A DNA stretch of 64,000 nucleotides from Rotaria sp. Silwood1 (taxonomy: Eukaryota; Rotifera; Eurotatoria; Philodinida; Philodinidae). The stretch covers positions 5,792 through 69,791 of the forward strand of contig CAJNOP010000043.1 in the NCBI GenBank assembly GCA_905250075.1, given 5' to 3'. Below are positions 1 to 12,991 of the stretch, piece by piece. The notes below the pieces were generated by a model, which ran no database searches, was not told the DNA's origin, and saw only the letters and a program-made list of their open reading frames with translations. The first letter of the stretch is position 1. Each line of letters starts with the position of its first letter. Made by a program: the position numbers and the translations under genes.

Positions 1-189
1 TACCATTGTTTGTCCCGGTTGTGGGGAAGAAGAAAGAGCTTCTAACAAAATTGAAGATGAACCATGATGAGTAATATTTTGCAGTTGACCTGATTCGTAT
101 AGCTCCCGTTCATGTGGAAGTAATCGTTTCAACCAACCAGTAATCGGAACGGCTTTACTAATATCATTTTGAAATTTTGAATCTGCCAT
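1..189 (-). CDS. 5' end of an unidentified gene, cut by the window edge
   Basis: An open frame of 63 codons begins with ATG at 189 and runs off the left edge. The peptide starts MADSKFQNDISKAVPITGWL and continues with a charged stretch and a serine-rich segment near residues 45-55. Codon use resembles the other genes of the window. No domain can be named from this much sequence. The start is the first ATG after an AT-rich, stop-rich upstream region. It could be the first exon of a longer gene. Confidence 0.5.
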   Translation of the reverse strand, partial: MADSKFQNDISKAVPITGWLKRLLPHERELYESGQLQNITHHGSSSILLEALSSSPQPGQTMV

Positions 190-959
190 CTATCATAAAT
201 AAAAAGAATCAAATAAAATATCTCGCATAGTGAAAGAGGATTCTGCTATGTCGTACAACATGAGTGCACCGTACGAAAGCAACTTTCATATATGACTCAA
301 ATTGTTCCTTTATATGTAAGGCTTTATTTCAATGTAATTGCATAAGTATTACATGATCTTACACAATCGATGAGTGATGATATGTTTGTTGCTTTTTCTT
401 ATCGATGAAAATGATCAGCAGAATGAAGAACAGTATACATGTGTCAGGCAAAGTCGTAATTTAAGCAAATGTGAACACACCTTTTAAAAGATTGAAAATT
501 AAAAAGATCAAGAAAGCTGTAAATGAACAATTTTTTATATTAACGTTATGTTCAACTTTGACTGAAGTTTAATTAAATCTAGAAAGTTATAGAGTTCGCT
601 AGTGTTCTCAATTGAAATTAATTTTATCTTTGAAAGGTACGACCAAAAAGAAAAAGAGTAGTAAAAATCTTGAAGCTTATGTTGTATTTGAGTAGTGTCT
701 TTTATCGACGTTCGTTTTTCTAACCCAAAACAACGAATGATGTTTTCATTTATATGTTCTCTGTGATCAAAAAATAGCTGCCTTCCTTTGGAATTTAATA
801 CTGTAATAATTGAAAACGTTACTTCATCTGTTCATAAAAGACACTTCTGAAAATCACTTTCTAATGTTGACACAGAAGAAGTCACTAGTGCATACATTAT
901 AATAAGAATAAATGAAAATGAGTATTCTATCTAGTAAACTTTTTACAAAACTATCAAAA
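190..959. other. Intergenic, nothing recognised
   Basis: AT-rich sequence with stops in all frames and short homopolymers. It is the upstream flank of the partial gene ending at 189. I see no gene, RNA or clear repeat. Confidence 0.4.
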
Positions 960-1925
960 TCAAATTTTAATTGAATAGTTATCACCAGATCCTTCTGAAA
1001 ACATGAATCGGATAGTCGTCAAGTGATCGAGATAATCTAGAATTGTGTTTGTGTCGCTAATGGCCTGCATTCTCTGTTCCGATTGTTTGACATGATGATC
1101 ATACTTGGAATCGGTAGAATTTGTATCAATTGGACTGAACCAGACGAGCCAGTTTAATCTTTTCAACTGAACTAAACCGGCTAGTAGAAATTCTTGATAT
1201 AAACAGTAAAAATTCGTCAAAACTCGTCTTCGTCTTCCTGGATCGAATCCAAACATTACAAGTATATTCATTAGTGAAAGACTTTCCTCTTTTTATTTCT
1301 ATTTTTTTCAACAGATTTATTATTTTCACATGATGTATAATCACTCTTCAGAATTGTGCTTGTCTTTTCATATCGTCGAGCAACTCTAGAAACAAGTCAA
1401 GTAGTAGAGATTTCCATAGTTTTCCTATTTCAGTTTGTTTTGACTTATCGTATCGCTCATCATTCAAACAAACATTTTCGATTAAGTTTCAGTCAATCAC
1501 CAGATAAAATTTATGTTTCAAATCATTGTTCTCGTGTAGGATGAAGCTAGCTCGAACTTCAAGAAATGGATAATGAACAATCAGCAAAAGACTGTTCTCA
1601 TATTTTAGATGTGCAGTTTGAGAAGACGTTTAATTTTACGAGCAATTTCGATGATATCTCAACATCACCGAACTTTTCTTGTGCTATCATCAAGTGTAAA
1701 GTTCTACGCGTCAGTAAAAATCATGTTATTTCAACTGAAATCTTCATACTGTTCAGTTATGATAGGTCGTTGCTCGTACGGTTATCTGTGAGTAATGAGC
1801 TTTTTTCAAAGATGAACCAAAATCTCCATCACTTTCACACAATCAACTTCGAACATTATTTAGATCTATATTCAATGCCACCTGTTTTTCTTCTAAATAT
1901 TTACAAAGTTCATTTGGTTTCATGA
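960..1925 (-). pseudogene. Possible decayed gene, unidentified
   Basis: On the minus strand, 960-1271 reads as 103 codons with balanced, GC-richer codon use, unlike the flanking DNA. Further upstream (1700-1925, minus) come short coding-like pieces separated by stops, beginning with MKPNELCKYLEEKQVALNI. Together they look like remains of one minus-strand gene. No family is recognised. It may instead be chance open sequence; the main support is the change in base and codon composition. Confidence 0.25.
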
Positions 1926-2345
1926 TCAACTCACGTTTGCCAATATTAATAACCTAGGAAGTCTATTTTCTTCAATGTAACACGTATTCGAACAGTTCTG
2001 GATCAATCAGACAAATTTTCATTTTGTTATTATCATCAAGCTAATGCTGCACAATTTTTCGTTAAGAACATATTTACGTCAAAATAGCTCTCTCAGAGAT
2101 GTTCGGACTCAATCAATTAGATTGAAGAAAAAAGAATTACATAATATGATAACAGAAGTAGTGACATGCTGAGAATCTAACGAACAAAACAAGAATAAAA
2201 AAAAACATCATGCTCCATATCGGTTCACATCTTACATATTGATAATTGTTACATAAAATTAGGTCATTCGAATCAACAAATAGAAACGAAGAGAAGAAAA
2301 AATGTAGATTATACATTTAATCCGTAATTTACGTTGTTCATTAGT
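1926..2345. other. Intergenic, nothing recognised
   Basis: AT-rich spacer downstream of the membrane-protein gene that ends at 2346. No gene or repeat seen. Confidence 0.4.
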
Positions 2346-3586
2346 TTAATATTTCTTTTCATTGCCATTCACATAAGTAACTACGGACGAGCTTGACTCG
2401 CTTTTCGGCTTATCCTGTACATCACCGGTTGATTCTTTTTCCATAAGCTCATCTGAAATATAAGAAACAAAGAAAGATTACGAATAAGATGGTTGATGAG
2501 GTTTATTATCGATAAGGAATTTTTGAAAAGTTGGTATCGAAAGACAAAATAGTTAAACATACTTTTTCGATTTTGCCATATGAAAAAGATAAAAATAATA
2601 GCACCAACACATAGTAAAATGACAAGTAGAACACTAAAAATAATTATGATCAGTTGGTTTCGTTTTTCCTTCTTTTCATCTTCCTCAAGTGCAACAACAG
2701 CGTTAAATGCATCATCAGCATTTTCGATGACAGTATCTGTCATTCCATTTATAACAGTAGTATTATCACTGCTCCTTTGAATATCAACGATAGTGCTATT
2801 TGTAATATTATCTGTATTGCTATTTGTAATATCATTTTTTGCTTTAACATGCATGTTGCCAATAAGTACAAATTCTTTAACCAGTGGTTTTTTCCATTTA
2901 ATTTTATGATCAAATATCCATTTATCCACTGTGCCACCTAGATCTGTAATGTGTTTAACAATATCACTTCGACTACCCAGTGTAGCAACAAGTGCTTTAG
3001 CATCTTGTGGTTTAAGAGCTATTCGTGTTGTATTTTCAATAATATTTGATGTTAAACCATTAATATCAACAATATTTTCCACAAATGTTTGACACATATT
3101 ATTATTGGCAGCATCATATGTATAAAAATGTTTATCTATGTTTGATGCTGTAGTTATCAATCGGTTTAATGTAAATGTTTTATTAGGTGTAAGTGGAATA
3201 TCGAATACATCGACAAATTCAGTAGGAAATACTGGTTTCATGAGACGAACACGATGAGCTTTTTCAAGTTTGTAAACAATACTACCAACAGTTCTTTTTG
3301 AAGCTTCAACCATTCTTTGCAACACATTCAGTTTTTTTTCGTTCTGAATAGTAATAAGTAAATAGTTGTGATAAATTTCATCATAGCCAAGTTCAATTTT
3401 TTTATTAGCAAATTTCCAAGAACTGAGAATATTAAGAAAAAGAATTAAAACAGCTTCGACTGGTGTACGACCAAGTTGAATTTTGACAACAGGATTATCG
3501 CCGACTTGTTCTAAAATTTTGCGTACTTTAACAGGCATTTCGGGGTCATATTTTGCAGCAATCAAATGATGATCAGTTTTTTTCGG
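2346..3586 (-). CDS. Single-pass membrane protein with a possible papain-like (NC..F motif) domain; 5' exon not found
   Basis: Two exons fit: 3586-2563 and 2452-2346, joined across a 110-nt GT/AG intron. The first begins right after a splice acceptor, so at least one 5' exon is missing from this model. About 376 residues are seen. The N-terminal half has a segment YHNYLLITI, then a long linker, then MCQTFVENIVDINGL followed by a short C-terminal lobe. This order recalls a family found in giant viruses, fungi and rotifers, in which a YHLFLLI-like strand and an NCQ.F...L..NGL motif frame a putative papain-like fold. Near residues 300-325 lies one strong hydrophobic helix, then a charged tail ending ...YVNGNEKKY. 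The motif call is by memory of the family, not by search. Function unknown. Confidence 0.6.
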
Positions 3587-5039
3587 CTACAAGAAAAAAA
3601 AAATATATATTTCAGTACTCTGCAATTCGACGTAATACAAATATTCGGATACTTCTCAAACATAACAGATTCTACTTCTAAATTGTAAGGAGATTCATCT
3701 GAAGAGAATTTTCCCTTTTTGTTGATTTCCCAGTATTATCAGACAACACAGTTTTCAGTACTATTCGACATGTACTTCAAGGTTTTGACATCATTTCAAT
3801 TAATGATAAAGAGATTAGAGTGAAATCATGAAAAAAAATTATCCTGCCATCTTTAATGAAACTTAATTATATGGTTCTCGAAACTGTCGTCCACTTTCTA
3901 AATAAAAATTTATTGAACGATGATTACTTTTTTAAAGAATAGACCACTTAACAGTACCACAGTTTCTAGTATCAATAATAATTGAAAAAGCATAATGATT
4001 AATTGCATAATCAAAACAGTACAAAATAATTAAATTATTGATGAAAAAGTGAACGTAAGTTATAAAATTAGAAAATTCACTAGACTTGTCAAAATAAACA
4101 AGGCGCATTTCCACAAAACATAATTTGAAAAATAAAATAAATATTTTCCTACTAGTTATTGACGATAATTATAATCTTTGTCTGTTTTATAGATTTTCAC
4201 AGGACTATTATATCATATTTGTGTCATCCATCGTTCAACCATGATTAAAGAGCTAAACCATTCTATACAAATGGCGAAACAATGTCGCAGAGAAAAAGAT
4301 GACTGCACACAGTAAGCTATTTGGTTGAATTCAAAAAGAAACAATACTTTTTGAAAACAATCATTTTACTCACAGAAATACTCAATAATATGCATAAACA
4401 ACTCATGACTTTTTTTAATAAGTATTCATAAAGCAATATTTGAAATATAATACGAAAAAAAAAGAAATTCTCTCACATTTGATTTGATTGGGAGTATTAA
4501 TATATTATTGTGGTGAAGTTTGATTAATTTGTATGCTAATTATGGACATGGGAACAAAGGTACTATGTTCCATTTATTATGGTATGTAAAAAATAAGATT
4601 TCTAGAACGATGATGACTTTTTGAAGGATAACGGTACTACAAGTCATTGATCAATTGTTTACAAAGTAAATCTTAAGCAGATTCACTAACTTTCATATTT
4701 TCTATTGAAGCTTTGATTTTTTTAATAGCCATTCTTATCCATAATCCATGAAAAAGCATATACTGTTTCACTACGTTTTGATTACAAATCAAGCATATAC
4801 ATAATCGCGAAGAATACCTGCTAGTAATTGAAAAGCAAATATAAGAAATGAAACGAAATAGGTATAGTGTATTGCATCTCACCAGTGATTAGTTGAACAT
4901 AATTGATCAATATATGGTTTAATGTACAGAAAAAAAGACTTATAGTTAATCAAGTCGCTGATAAGGTTTTATAGTAAAAATTCTTAGTAGTTATTTTTCG
5001 AAACCCTGATCGAAGAGTCAACAATGTTGTTATCCAATG
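3587..5039. other. Intergenic, mostly featureless
   Basis: AT-rich. The missing 5' exon of the gene ending at 3586 may lie here: a 15-codon candidate starts with ATG at 3663, but would leave an intron of only 32 nt, shorter than any other seen. Minus-strand open pieces at 3932-4114 and 4673-4882 are not convincing. Confidence 0.3.
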
Positions 5040-5515
5040 ATATGATTATTTAGATCAGTTTTACTTTTGTTTCCAATAAATTCTAAGACATTGATGTTTA
5101 ATTCAGCATGTTCACCGATTATTTGGTATGGATTTTTGCTATATGCAATTGAACCACAAGATTTGATTGTTCATCGACATTAAGATCATTTAATATCTAA
5201 GTTAATACAATCGTATCTTAATAGAAATAGTTGATGTAACTGATTAACTCGATTAACAAAACAAACAAGATCTATTGGAACCCGATTGGATGCTGATGAT
5301 GGATCATTATCTGACAATTAATTAATAAAAGATGCTTTCAATGTTACAAGACCATACATATTTGCTTCTTGAATAGATCTTTCGCCATTAAATTCTAATG
5401 TGCTTGAGGGTTTAATTAAATGAAATGATTCGGATGTTGATAGGAAGGGTTCTTGTCGCATCGAAACAATACAACAACAGAGTAGTCTCACAGCAACTTC
5501 ATCCATTAACATCTT
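5040..5515 (-). pseudogene. Decayed gene trace, unidentified
   Basis: On the minus strand from 5512 an open stretch of 64 codons with gene-like codon use (starting MLMDEVAVRLLCCCIVSM) ends at a TAA. The same frame then continues with further coding-like sequence (LSDNDPSSASNRVPIDLVC). More coding-like pieces in other frames follow to about 5045, for example LNVDEQSNLVVQLHIAK and GEHAELNINVLEFIGNK. This pattern of frame-hopping coding segments suggests a host gene that has decayed. I do not recognise the family. Confidence 0.35.
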
Positions 5516-8500
5516 ATATTGATAGAATACTCTTAAATGTTAATACTAGGTTAATTTAATAAAATTATTTTACGTTATTCATTTTTTTCACAAAATTCCA
5601 ATGTTCATGACAAAAATTGTAATTAATTCCACCTGCTTTTCAGTGAAATAATATCTTAGAGAATTGTATTTTATGATCGTTACTATTGTTGTTATTCTGA
5701 TTATACATTTTTCTTAATACTAGATAACAATTAACTAAGTGATGTTTTTAGAATTGCTCGATATAATGGACACTGCCTATTTTTCGCTTTCATACGTAAT
5801 ACCAAATATTAAAGTTGGAATTTATTTTCGCACGACCAAACAAGAAGAAATAAAGCAGTTTAACAAATCGAACAAGCATCATTTGTAGCGCTTATAGTCG
5901 ACGAGAAAACAGCTATATACATGAGACTCTTTATCACTTTTATATAATGGGAAAGTTTTCTTTTCAAATATCATATTCGAAAAAAGCATTTGACGCTGAA
6001 AATTTTTTAGACGATGACATCTTGAAATCAAAAGAAACATGTGACTCATTGTATGCAAGTAATAAAGAGTTCACATGAACATTGACAGTTGTTTGTTATA
6101 AAATTAGGATTTCATTTCAGAAACATATTGCTGTTTTTAATTAATATGGTTTCAGTTCTTCTGAACAATTGTGGAAAAAAAAATAATTCAATGTAAAAAA
6201 TCATCCAAAAAATTTTGTGCAAAAAAAAATTGACACTTTAGATTGTTATACTTATGTCCAGTTACACTAAGACTCAACATGTACTGATTAAACTTTCTAT
6301 GGACATAGTATAAACACTACTTACACTTTTGACGTAAAACCGTATTTCAAAAGTCAACTTTATGAGAAAGTTACAGTTAAAAGAAAATCGTCCGAAAAAT
6401 GATGTTGAATATTATATGTCAGATAAATAGCATACTATTTCATTGCAAAAAAGAGTAAGAAATTAATTCATGTGTTTGTATTCATGGTTACGAAACACGA
6501 AGGACATTCTAATTGAAACACAACAGCGATATATTGATAAGCTGTATTTAAAAGCTCTGACGGAAAGGATGTAAGAATTACAAATTTCAACTTTAGATAA
6601 CGAACATAGAAGCTAACAAGTAGCCAACAACTGTGATCTTCTCCTCATTCTATATGATATACTTGTTTGCAAATCTGTGTAAATATTGATGAAAGATTTT
6701 AAATAATTTTAGATTGTATAATAATATGTGTAAGTCATTAGAAATACTATTATATTGATACATTGATTCACTTTGAAATTATTAAACACATACGATGAAC
6801 ATACAGAAACTTTGAGCAGATTCTTGATTGTTGCCTATTAATGTTAGATATACTGATCAATTTTTAGAACTAAGAAAAATGAGTTGAATTGTTTTTTATT
6901 CGTAAAAAAAGCAATAAGATTACAATAAGAAGGGATGTACAAGCGCATCTGTGCTCATTAAAAATTGCTTCATAAGATGTCTACATAACTACAAAGTTAC
7001 ATGTAGCTATTGACAATACATGGTATTTGTTATTTGAATAATATACGGTCTTTCTGCGCGATGTTTTCTCCTTTTAAAATAATATTTGCTTTCAAAACTT
7101 TATGTATTAGAATTTCATTTAATTTTAATTATCATTATTTGATTCTGATTTGTTGTGCATTTCCTAACCCTGATTGAAAATATTTATCAAAAGCCATTCG
7201 ACGATTTCTCATTGAATAGGTTCCAGATTATCTCTTTCTTTACCATATACAGTATAATAAGCTTGAAGATAACATGAAAATGTAAAATCGTGAGATCCTT
7301 AAAATACACTATCTTTGAAATAAAAACCAGTAAAGGAACTAGTTTGAAAGATGGTACTACCTATGTCGTTATGAACAGGAAAGCCATGATGAACGTATAC
7401 CTTGCTGAATTGGGGAGACCTGTCTTTGAAACAATAAAAAGAAAAATCAAACGACATCAAATATTTCAAGAAATTCAGCAAGAAGCTGAATTACATGCTC
7501 TAACACTCAAACAAATAATCAGATTGAAAATGGACACGTGAGAATAGGATTGATGAAAAGTTGCTTTCATCAGATATCCACATATTGTTTCAACTCTTCA
7601 AGAAATCGAAGCACCACATATCATTTCTTCTTGTCAAATCTATGTACTCAGTTGATTTTGTGTTTCATGTGTGTACGATAAGCGAAATATATTACATTAC
7701 AAATATTTTATTGAAATATATGCAGAATTCTCAAATATGTGTCATTCAAACTTTGAAACAAGCAAAAATAGCTATCGAGACATTGGAATCATTAAGAAAT
7801 ACAACAGACTTTGTCCTTTTTTTTTAAATTTATTCGAAAGCATTACACATGTGTGAAGAGAATGAAATTCATCCACGAAAAGAGTTTTAAAAAATATTTT
7901 CCAGCTGAATGTAGAGCGCCTTTTCAAATTTTGTCACTTCTATAATTCAATGAAAACTGAGCCGTTGGTCACAAAAATTTAACTCTTTTTTGCAAGTCTT
8001 ATAGTAAAGAATATCTCAAGAAATGTCAAGCTAAAATCTTCCTTCGTTCGACAGAAAATTTTATTTTACTAACAAATTGCAGAGTAATAGTTTTTTTTTG
8101 TTGAAGTATTGATACACTAAAATTGATTGATATATGAGAATAGCATTTAGAAATTGGTTCCAACACTTTCTCGTACTGTACCCTTCACTCATATATATAT
8201 ATGAAAGATTATATGACATAAGTCATGCGACAAAAATAAACCAAGAATGAAAATCACCTATATTGCATTATCTTTTCTTTTTTAGGATGACATATGACTG
8301 ATCATGACTCATTCATATTCGTTTTCACATAAATGCAATGCATATGTAACTAACTATTTATTGTTCTAGATAGACGACAACTACGTATTAATAGTAGTAA
8401 TATTCTTTGATAATAGCAGAAAATATTTTATGACATAGATATTTTTTTTTCGTTCTTAACGGACAAACTCCTACAAACATGTACACGTCAGTATAAAAAT

Positions 8501-9023
8501 ACAAACTTATAATTACGCCGTTTAGAGAACACATGTATATTAATTATTACGTGCTTTGTTTTCTGTTTTCTTTTTGTTCCAATTGAATATACTTTAACCT
8601 ATATAATTTAGAATCAAAATCGATTTGTTAAATAAATACCAAAAAAAAAAAAATGAATAATAAAATATTTTTAGTAAGCAAAGGGTTTTTCATTTTATTT
8701 GATCAATAGGTTATCACGTGTAAAAATAAATATTTTCATTTATGAGGATCAAAACACCTGGTGTCTAGAATCATATAAGAAAAAACGTAAAGACTAAACA
8801 TATGATCTAAAAAAAACAGCACTTCTCAAGTATATTATCTTCTTCTATTCTATCGTTTATGATTCTGTGTACCACTAGTCAAAATAGATATTGTTTAAAT
8901 GATATGTTCGTTTTTGTTATTTCTTATCTGATAATAGAATAAAAATAAGCATGTCAACGTCATTTTTATTTCTCAAATATTAATTATAACTCAACAAAAG
9001 CCGGTCACTGTGTTGTCTACAAT
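5516..9023. other. Long gene-poor stretch
   Basis: AT-rich DNA without a supported gene. An 83-codon plus frame at 7290-7541 contains a lysine- and glutamine-rich helix-like end; it could be a relic exon, but nothing around it supports a gene. Short AT dinucleotide runs lie near 8193. The last part (8650-9023) is the upstream region of the RING gene. Confidence 0.4.
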
Positions 9024-9644
9024 ATGTTGTCCAGTTTTTACACATATGAAAATGAAACTCAAATAAATATGGATCTTAAATGTTCAATATGTCTCGATCC
9101 TTTTCAATTACCTTTACGAGATATTTTTTGTGGTCATATTTTTTGTTTACAATGTATTAAAACATGGCTTAAACAAAAACAATCATGTCCTGTATGTCGA
9201 CGATATTTTACTAAATTTGTACGTATTAATGATGAAAGATTACTTAAAGAACTTGATCATCTTTTTGTTAAATGCATATATTGTAATGATACAAATATTG
9301 CACGAGGTAATTTCAATGATCATATAACATATGAATGCTCAAAACGATTGATTATGGATCATGTTGAAAATAGAGGAAGTGTTCGAGAAAATTTTCATTT
9401 TGAATATTTATTGAAAAGAATAAATGAATCAATTGAAAATAGTAGACAACAACGACAGCATTATGAACAATCAAATTCTACTGCATTACCATTATGGATT
9501 GTTATTATTTCAGCTGTTCATTTATTTATTTATTTGTCTGTATTTATTCCTATTGCTGCTCTATTGAATATTACTGATATTTTTATCTCTCTTCTTCGTT
9601 ATACTATTATATGGTTAATTCATATCATGAAATTACGAATATAG
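9024..9644 (+). CDS. RING-finger membrane protein, likely E3 ubiquitin ligase
   Basis: A single-exon gene of 206 residues. A C3HC4 RING finger spans about residues 20-58: C20-x2-C23, C36-x-H38, C41-x2-C44, C55-x2-C58. A second, TRAF-like zinc motif follows (C84-x2-C87-x11-H99-x4-C104). The C-terminal third is hydrophobic with two probable membrane helices, about 153-175 and 180-203. RING proteins of this type pass ubiquitin from an E2 enzyme to a substrate; the membrane tail suggests an endomembrane site. The ATG at residue 16 just before the RING is an alternative start. The ortholog is not clear. Confidence 0.75.
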   Translation: MLSSFYTYENETQINMDLKCSICLDPFQLPLRDIFCGHIFCLQCIKTWLKQKQSCPVCRRYFTKFVRINDERLLKELDHLFVKCIYCNDTNIARGNFNDHITYECSKRLIMDHVENRGSVRENFHFEYLLKRINESIENSRQQRQHYEQSNSTALPLWIVIISAVHLFIYLSVFIPIAALLNITDIFISLLRYTIIWLIHIMKLRI

Positions 9645-12540
9645 TATTTGAAAGTAAACTAGAAATAACTATTTTCTTTGTGTCATACTTGTTTTAGTTT
9701 TCTTTTTATAATAAACTTCTCAAGGGTTTGTATCTATATTTGCTAATTATTTTAATATTTGTTTTCATTGTTACGAGAACCCACTTCCAAAACCGAACTT
9801 AAATAGGGTATATTAGATATTGATAAAACTTTGCATAGATGTTCGGCTAATGGAAACACATGAAGAAGAAAAAAATCTCATGCCTCCATATCTAATTGTT
9901 CAGAAGTGTTTCAGAAATCAAATTGCAGACCTCATGTTTTCGATTATCGAAATATCTAAAGTCTAGAAATGCTAGGCATCGTTTTTTTTAGAAACTTCAG
10001 GGTTATTTAGCACTGATGAGTAACTAGAAAATTTATGTCTCTTAGCTGAATACTATGTATATGTCTATTGATAAAAAAGAAACACAGCTCTCTAGAATGA
10101 AATGTATTGAGAACAATGCACAAGAAGGCTTTCTTTGAAGTAGGCTTTCTATTATTAATTAAAATCGAGGTGAGGCATAAATAAATGACATGTCAATCGA
10201 AGCATTTTATCTATATGTATCAAATTGCCTTTGTAAAAGAGACATCACGATACATGATGCTGTCTATCCTATTTCCTTCATACTTATGTTTTCAATCAAA
10301 AACTCACTATGGATAGTGTGTATAGAACATGTGAATATGGCTTATTTTCTATCAGAAACACATTTTGTTCTATATATAAACATTGATTTACAATACTCAA
10401 AAAAAAAAGATTCATAGGAAAAGAATGAAATTCATAAAAGAAAGTTTTTGATAGAAAATGTATGAGGGACTTGCCCCCCCCCCCCCCCTTTACTACTCTC
10501 TAAACTTTTGTCGGAAAAGTTTTATTTTAAAAACTAACAAATATCAAATTACTCAATAGAGTTTTCCATACTGATTTTAAATATATTTTTATTTCTCTCT
10601 TAAAGTACTTTTGGGATAAAACCACATGGAAAACCTGTATCTCAATCCAGAAGCATTGACGCATCTTTAAGCTAACTTAAGTAGACGTGTCAAATAGAGA
10701 AAACATTCTGTGAAAGTTTTATTGTATTTGAAACTGTGTTAAAGTGTGCAGACAAATTACGCAAAATATAGCTTTTTAGAAAACTCTCAATTGAGACATC
10801 ATGCAGACCTTTTTCAAAAAAAAGTTTTTCATATGACATGATAAAGAAAGAACCCTATGATTTATACTATCTTTGGAAAAAGACACTTTCGTCTGAAATG
10901 ACAGAAACTTGACCATTTTTCGAGTCTAGAATTTTTCCAAATCCTTAAAGAGCTATAATAATTTTTTTTTTGAATCAAAAGATTTGCTATTGGCCTACGT
11001 GTATTAGACATCATTCAAATTGTAAAAAAGATCATTTTCATTTTTCCATTAAATGTTCACATTGTTGCCCAATGTGCAATGTAATAAAGACAGAAAAATC
11101 ATAAATGAATTTTTTAAAATTCATTTGTTGTTTTCTAGACTTTTTTTAAAAAACCGATAATAATGATTGTAATATATAATAGACTTATAATGATTTCAGA
11201 AGGAGAGAAAATGCAGTTTATATAGTGAAAAATGATTGTCGCCAGCATACGTGATAATGACTACATTTATGAAGACATAAGTTTTGACATATCTCACATA
11301 TTAGCTAGAATTTATTACTCATATCATTCTTTAATAAAACTTGATCGCCTGAAAAAAAATGAATGTCTTTTTTTTTTGCCAAACTTTTAAAAGAATTATC
11401 AACTTAAACACCATACGGAAACAAAAAGAAGCTCGTTAAATGGATTACATATGCAAACAGCATCTATATCATACAAAGACAATACATATCTCAATCGAAA
11501 AATAAACAAATTCAAAACGATGTTGACATTCAATATTGAATGTTAGCCAATTGATACAATTGTGAATAACACATGAGAGAAAAATCAACTTTAGCAAACA
11601 ACGCGCTCATCTTTGCTTTTTCTTTTTTTGTTGAACCAAGTACATCAAAACGAAATAACGATCAGCTATCGATATAATGTTACAAAGAATTTCTCGGATG
11701 TATTTAAACTACAAACAAAAACTAGTTACTTAATCAAAAGATCCTAGGTGATAGCCTCGACGGTAAAGCTATGAGTCCTGGATAGAGTCTATTAAATGTA
11801 AGAATTTTCTATTACAGTTTAATTTTCATTTTCTTATGACAGATGACACGTTGTTACAAAATCAGTGCACATTGCATCTTTTAAGTATATAAGAAGTTGA
11901 CAGAACAATGCTTCTTGAATACAGTACATCATTTTCGTTATATTTGTCAATTCTCATAACGATAGCTACCACTGAACGATCTTCTGTACTATGAATTGAA
12001 TAAAAGCATATTTATGTTGTGCCATGACTGAACAACATTTAAATCATTGTTACTATCTCTTATATTCATAAAAAAAAAATTAGATTTTCGTGATTTGAAT
12101 AAAATCTGCTCTGATTGTATTGCTGAGTTAAGCAGCGTTTCTCAGCTACTTTTTTAGTTTCAGATTTCGTCCGAAGCAAAAACAAACGATAGTGTTTATC
12201 ATTATAAACAGATAAAGAAATCCAATATTCACCATACTCTTCAGGCTAGTGTGGCTGAAATTGTCTCCTTGTCCCTGGATATTAGGGCAATGTCCTACGG
12301 TTTTAGAAGAAAATTCATGCAATATAGTATCAATGGCAGTAATTATTACGTTTTTTATTTGTTCTGTCGGGAGACCGGCGCTCAGCCTAGCCTATCCTTA
12401 GGTACGCCACTAACAAAATTCATCCATAATTATTACACTAAAGATATATTCTTTTCATCACTTGACAGTCCTTTCTACCATTCAGTATTTGTCTTCTCTA
12501 CTCTTTATAATAAGCCGCATAGAACAATCGCGCGCGTCCT
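9645..12540. other. Intergenic, gene-poor
   Basis: AT-rich with long A and T runs. It contains a 15-base C run at 10474-10488 but no supported gene. The 75-codon frame at 10190-10417 has no gene-like features. Confidence 0.4.
10474..10488. repeat. Homopolymer of 15 C
   Basis: Fifteen consecutive C on the plus strand, the only long C or G run in a window rich in A/T runs. It could form a G-quadruplex or i-motif, or be a length-uncertain sequencing site. Confidence 0.9.
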
Positions 12541-12991
12541 ATTATCCAATAACCAATCAATATTAGCTCAACCAACTAAATGTACTAATTTCATTCGTTG
12601 ATAGTTTTTTTCAAAGAAAGAAAGAAAGAAAGGAGAAGACCTCTGCGTATGTATATATTCGAAAAAAAAAAGAAAAAAGAAAAAAAAGCGAGAAGATTTA
12701 TTTTTCTCTTCTTATTCCGGTCGTATGATACACATTCTCTTCTCATCTCATTGAATAAATGGACAACAAGGCAAAGAATAAAAAAAAAAAAAAAGAGTTG
12801 AATACGTATGTGAGCGAACGCGTCTGTACAGCAAGTTCATCGTCCTTCTCTTTTTCTTCTCCTTCGCGTCTTTTTTTTTTCTCTTTTTCTTCACACTGTG
12901 TTTGATGACTGACTGACCGTCGAAAGCAGTCGTTAGACATATATACAGTTCATATATACGTAAGCTTTCTATTAAAACTATTTTCTAGATA
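12541..12991 (+). promoter_or_regulatory. Upstream region of the PCGF gene with paired CCAAT boxes
   Basis: Two CCAAT boxes lie in tandem at 12546-12550 and 12553-12557, just after a short CG-rich patch (gcgcgcg near 12530). Polypurine runs and GAAA repeats follow, then a probable 5' UTR. A splice acceptor-like ttttctag ends at 12988, three bases before the ATG, so the 5' UTR may contain an intron. The placement fits a promoter of the gene starting at 12992. Confidence 0.35.

Noticed and set aside
3587-3663. A 15-codon first exon (ATG at 3663) for the membrane protein ending at 3586
   Set aside because: It would need a 32-nt intron, shorter than every supported intron in the window.
3932-4882. 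Weak similarity between 3920-3965 and 4605-4650 (gaacgatgat.actttttnaa)
   Set aside because: Too short and gapped to call a duplicated element in AT-rich DNA.
12251-12601. Plus-strand frame of 116 codons before the PCGF gene
   Set aside because: It runs into the CCAAT-box promoter region, shows no domain, and its codon use differs from the real genes.
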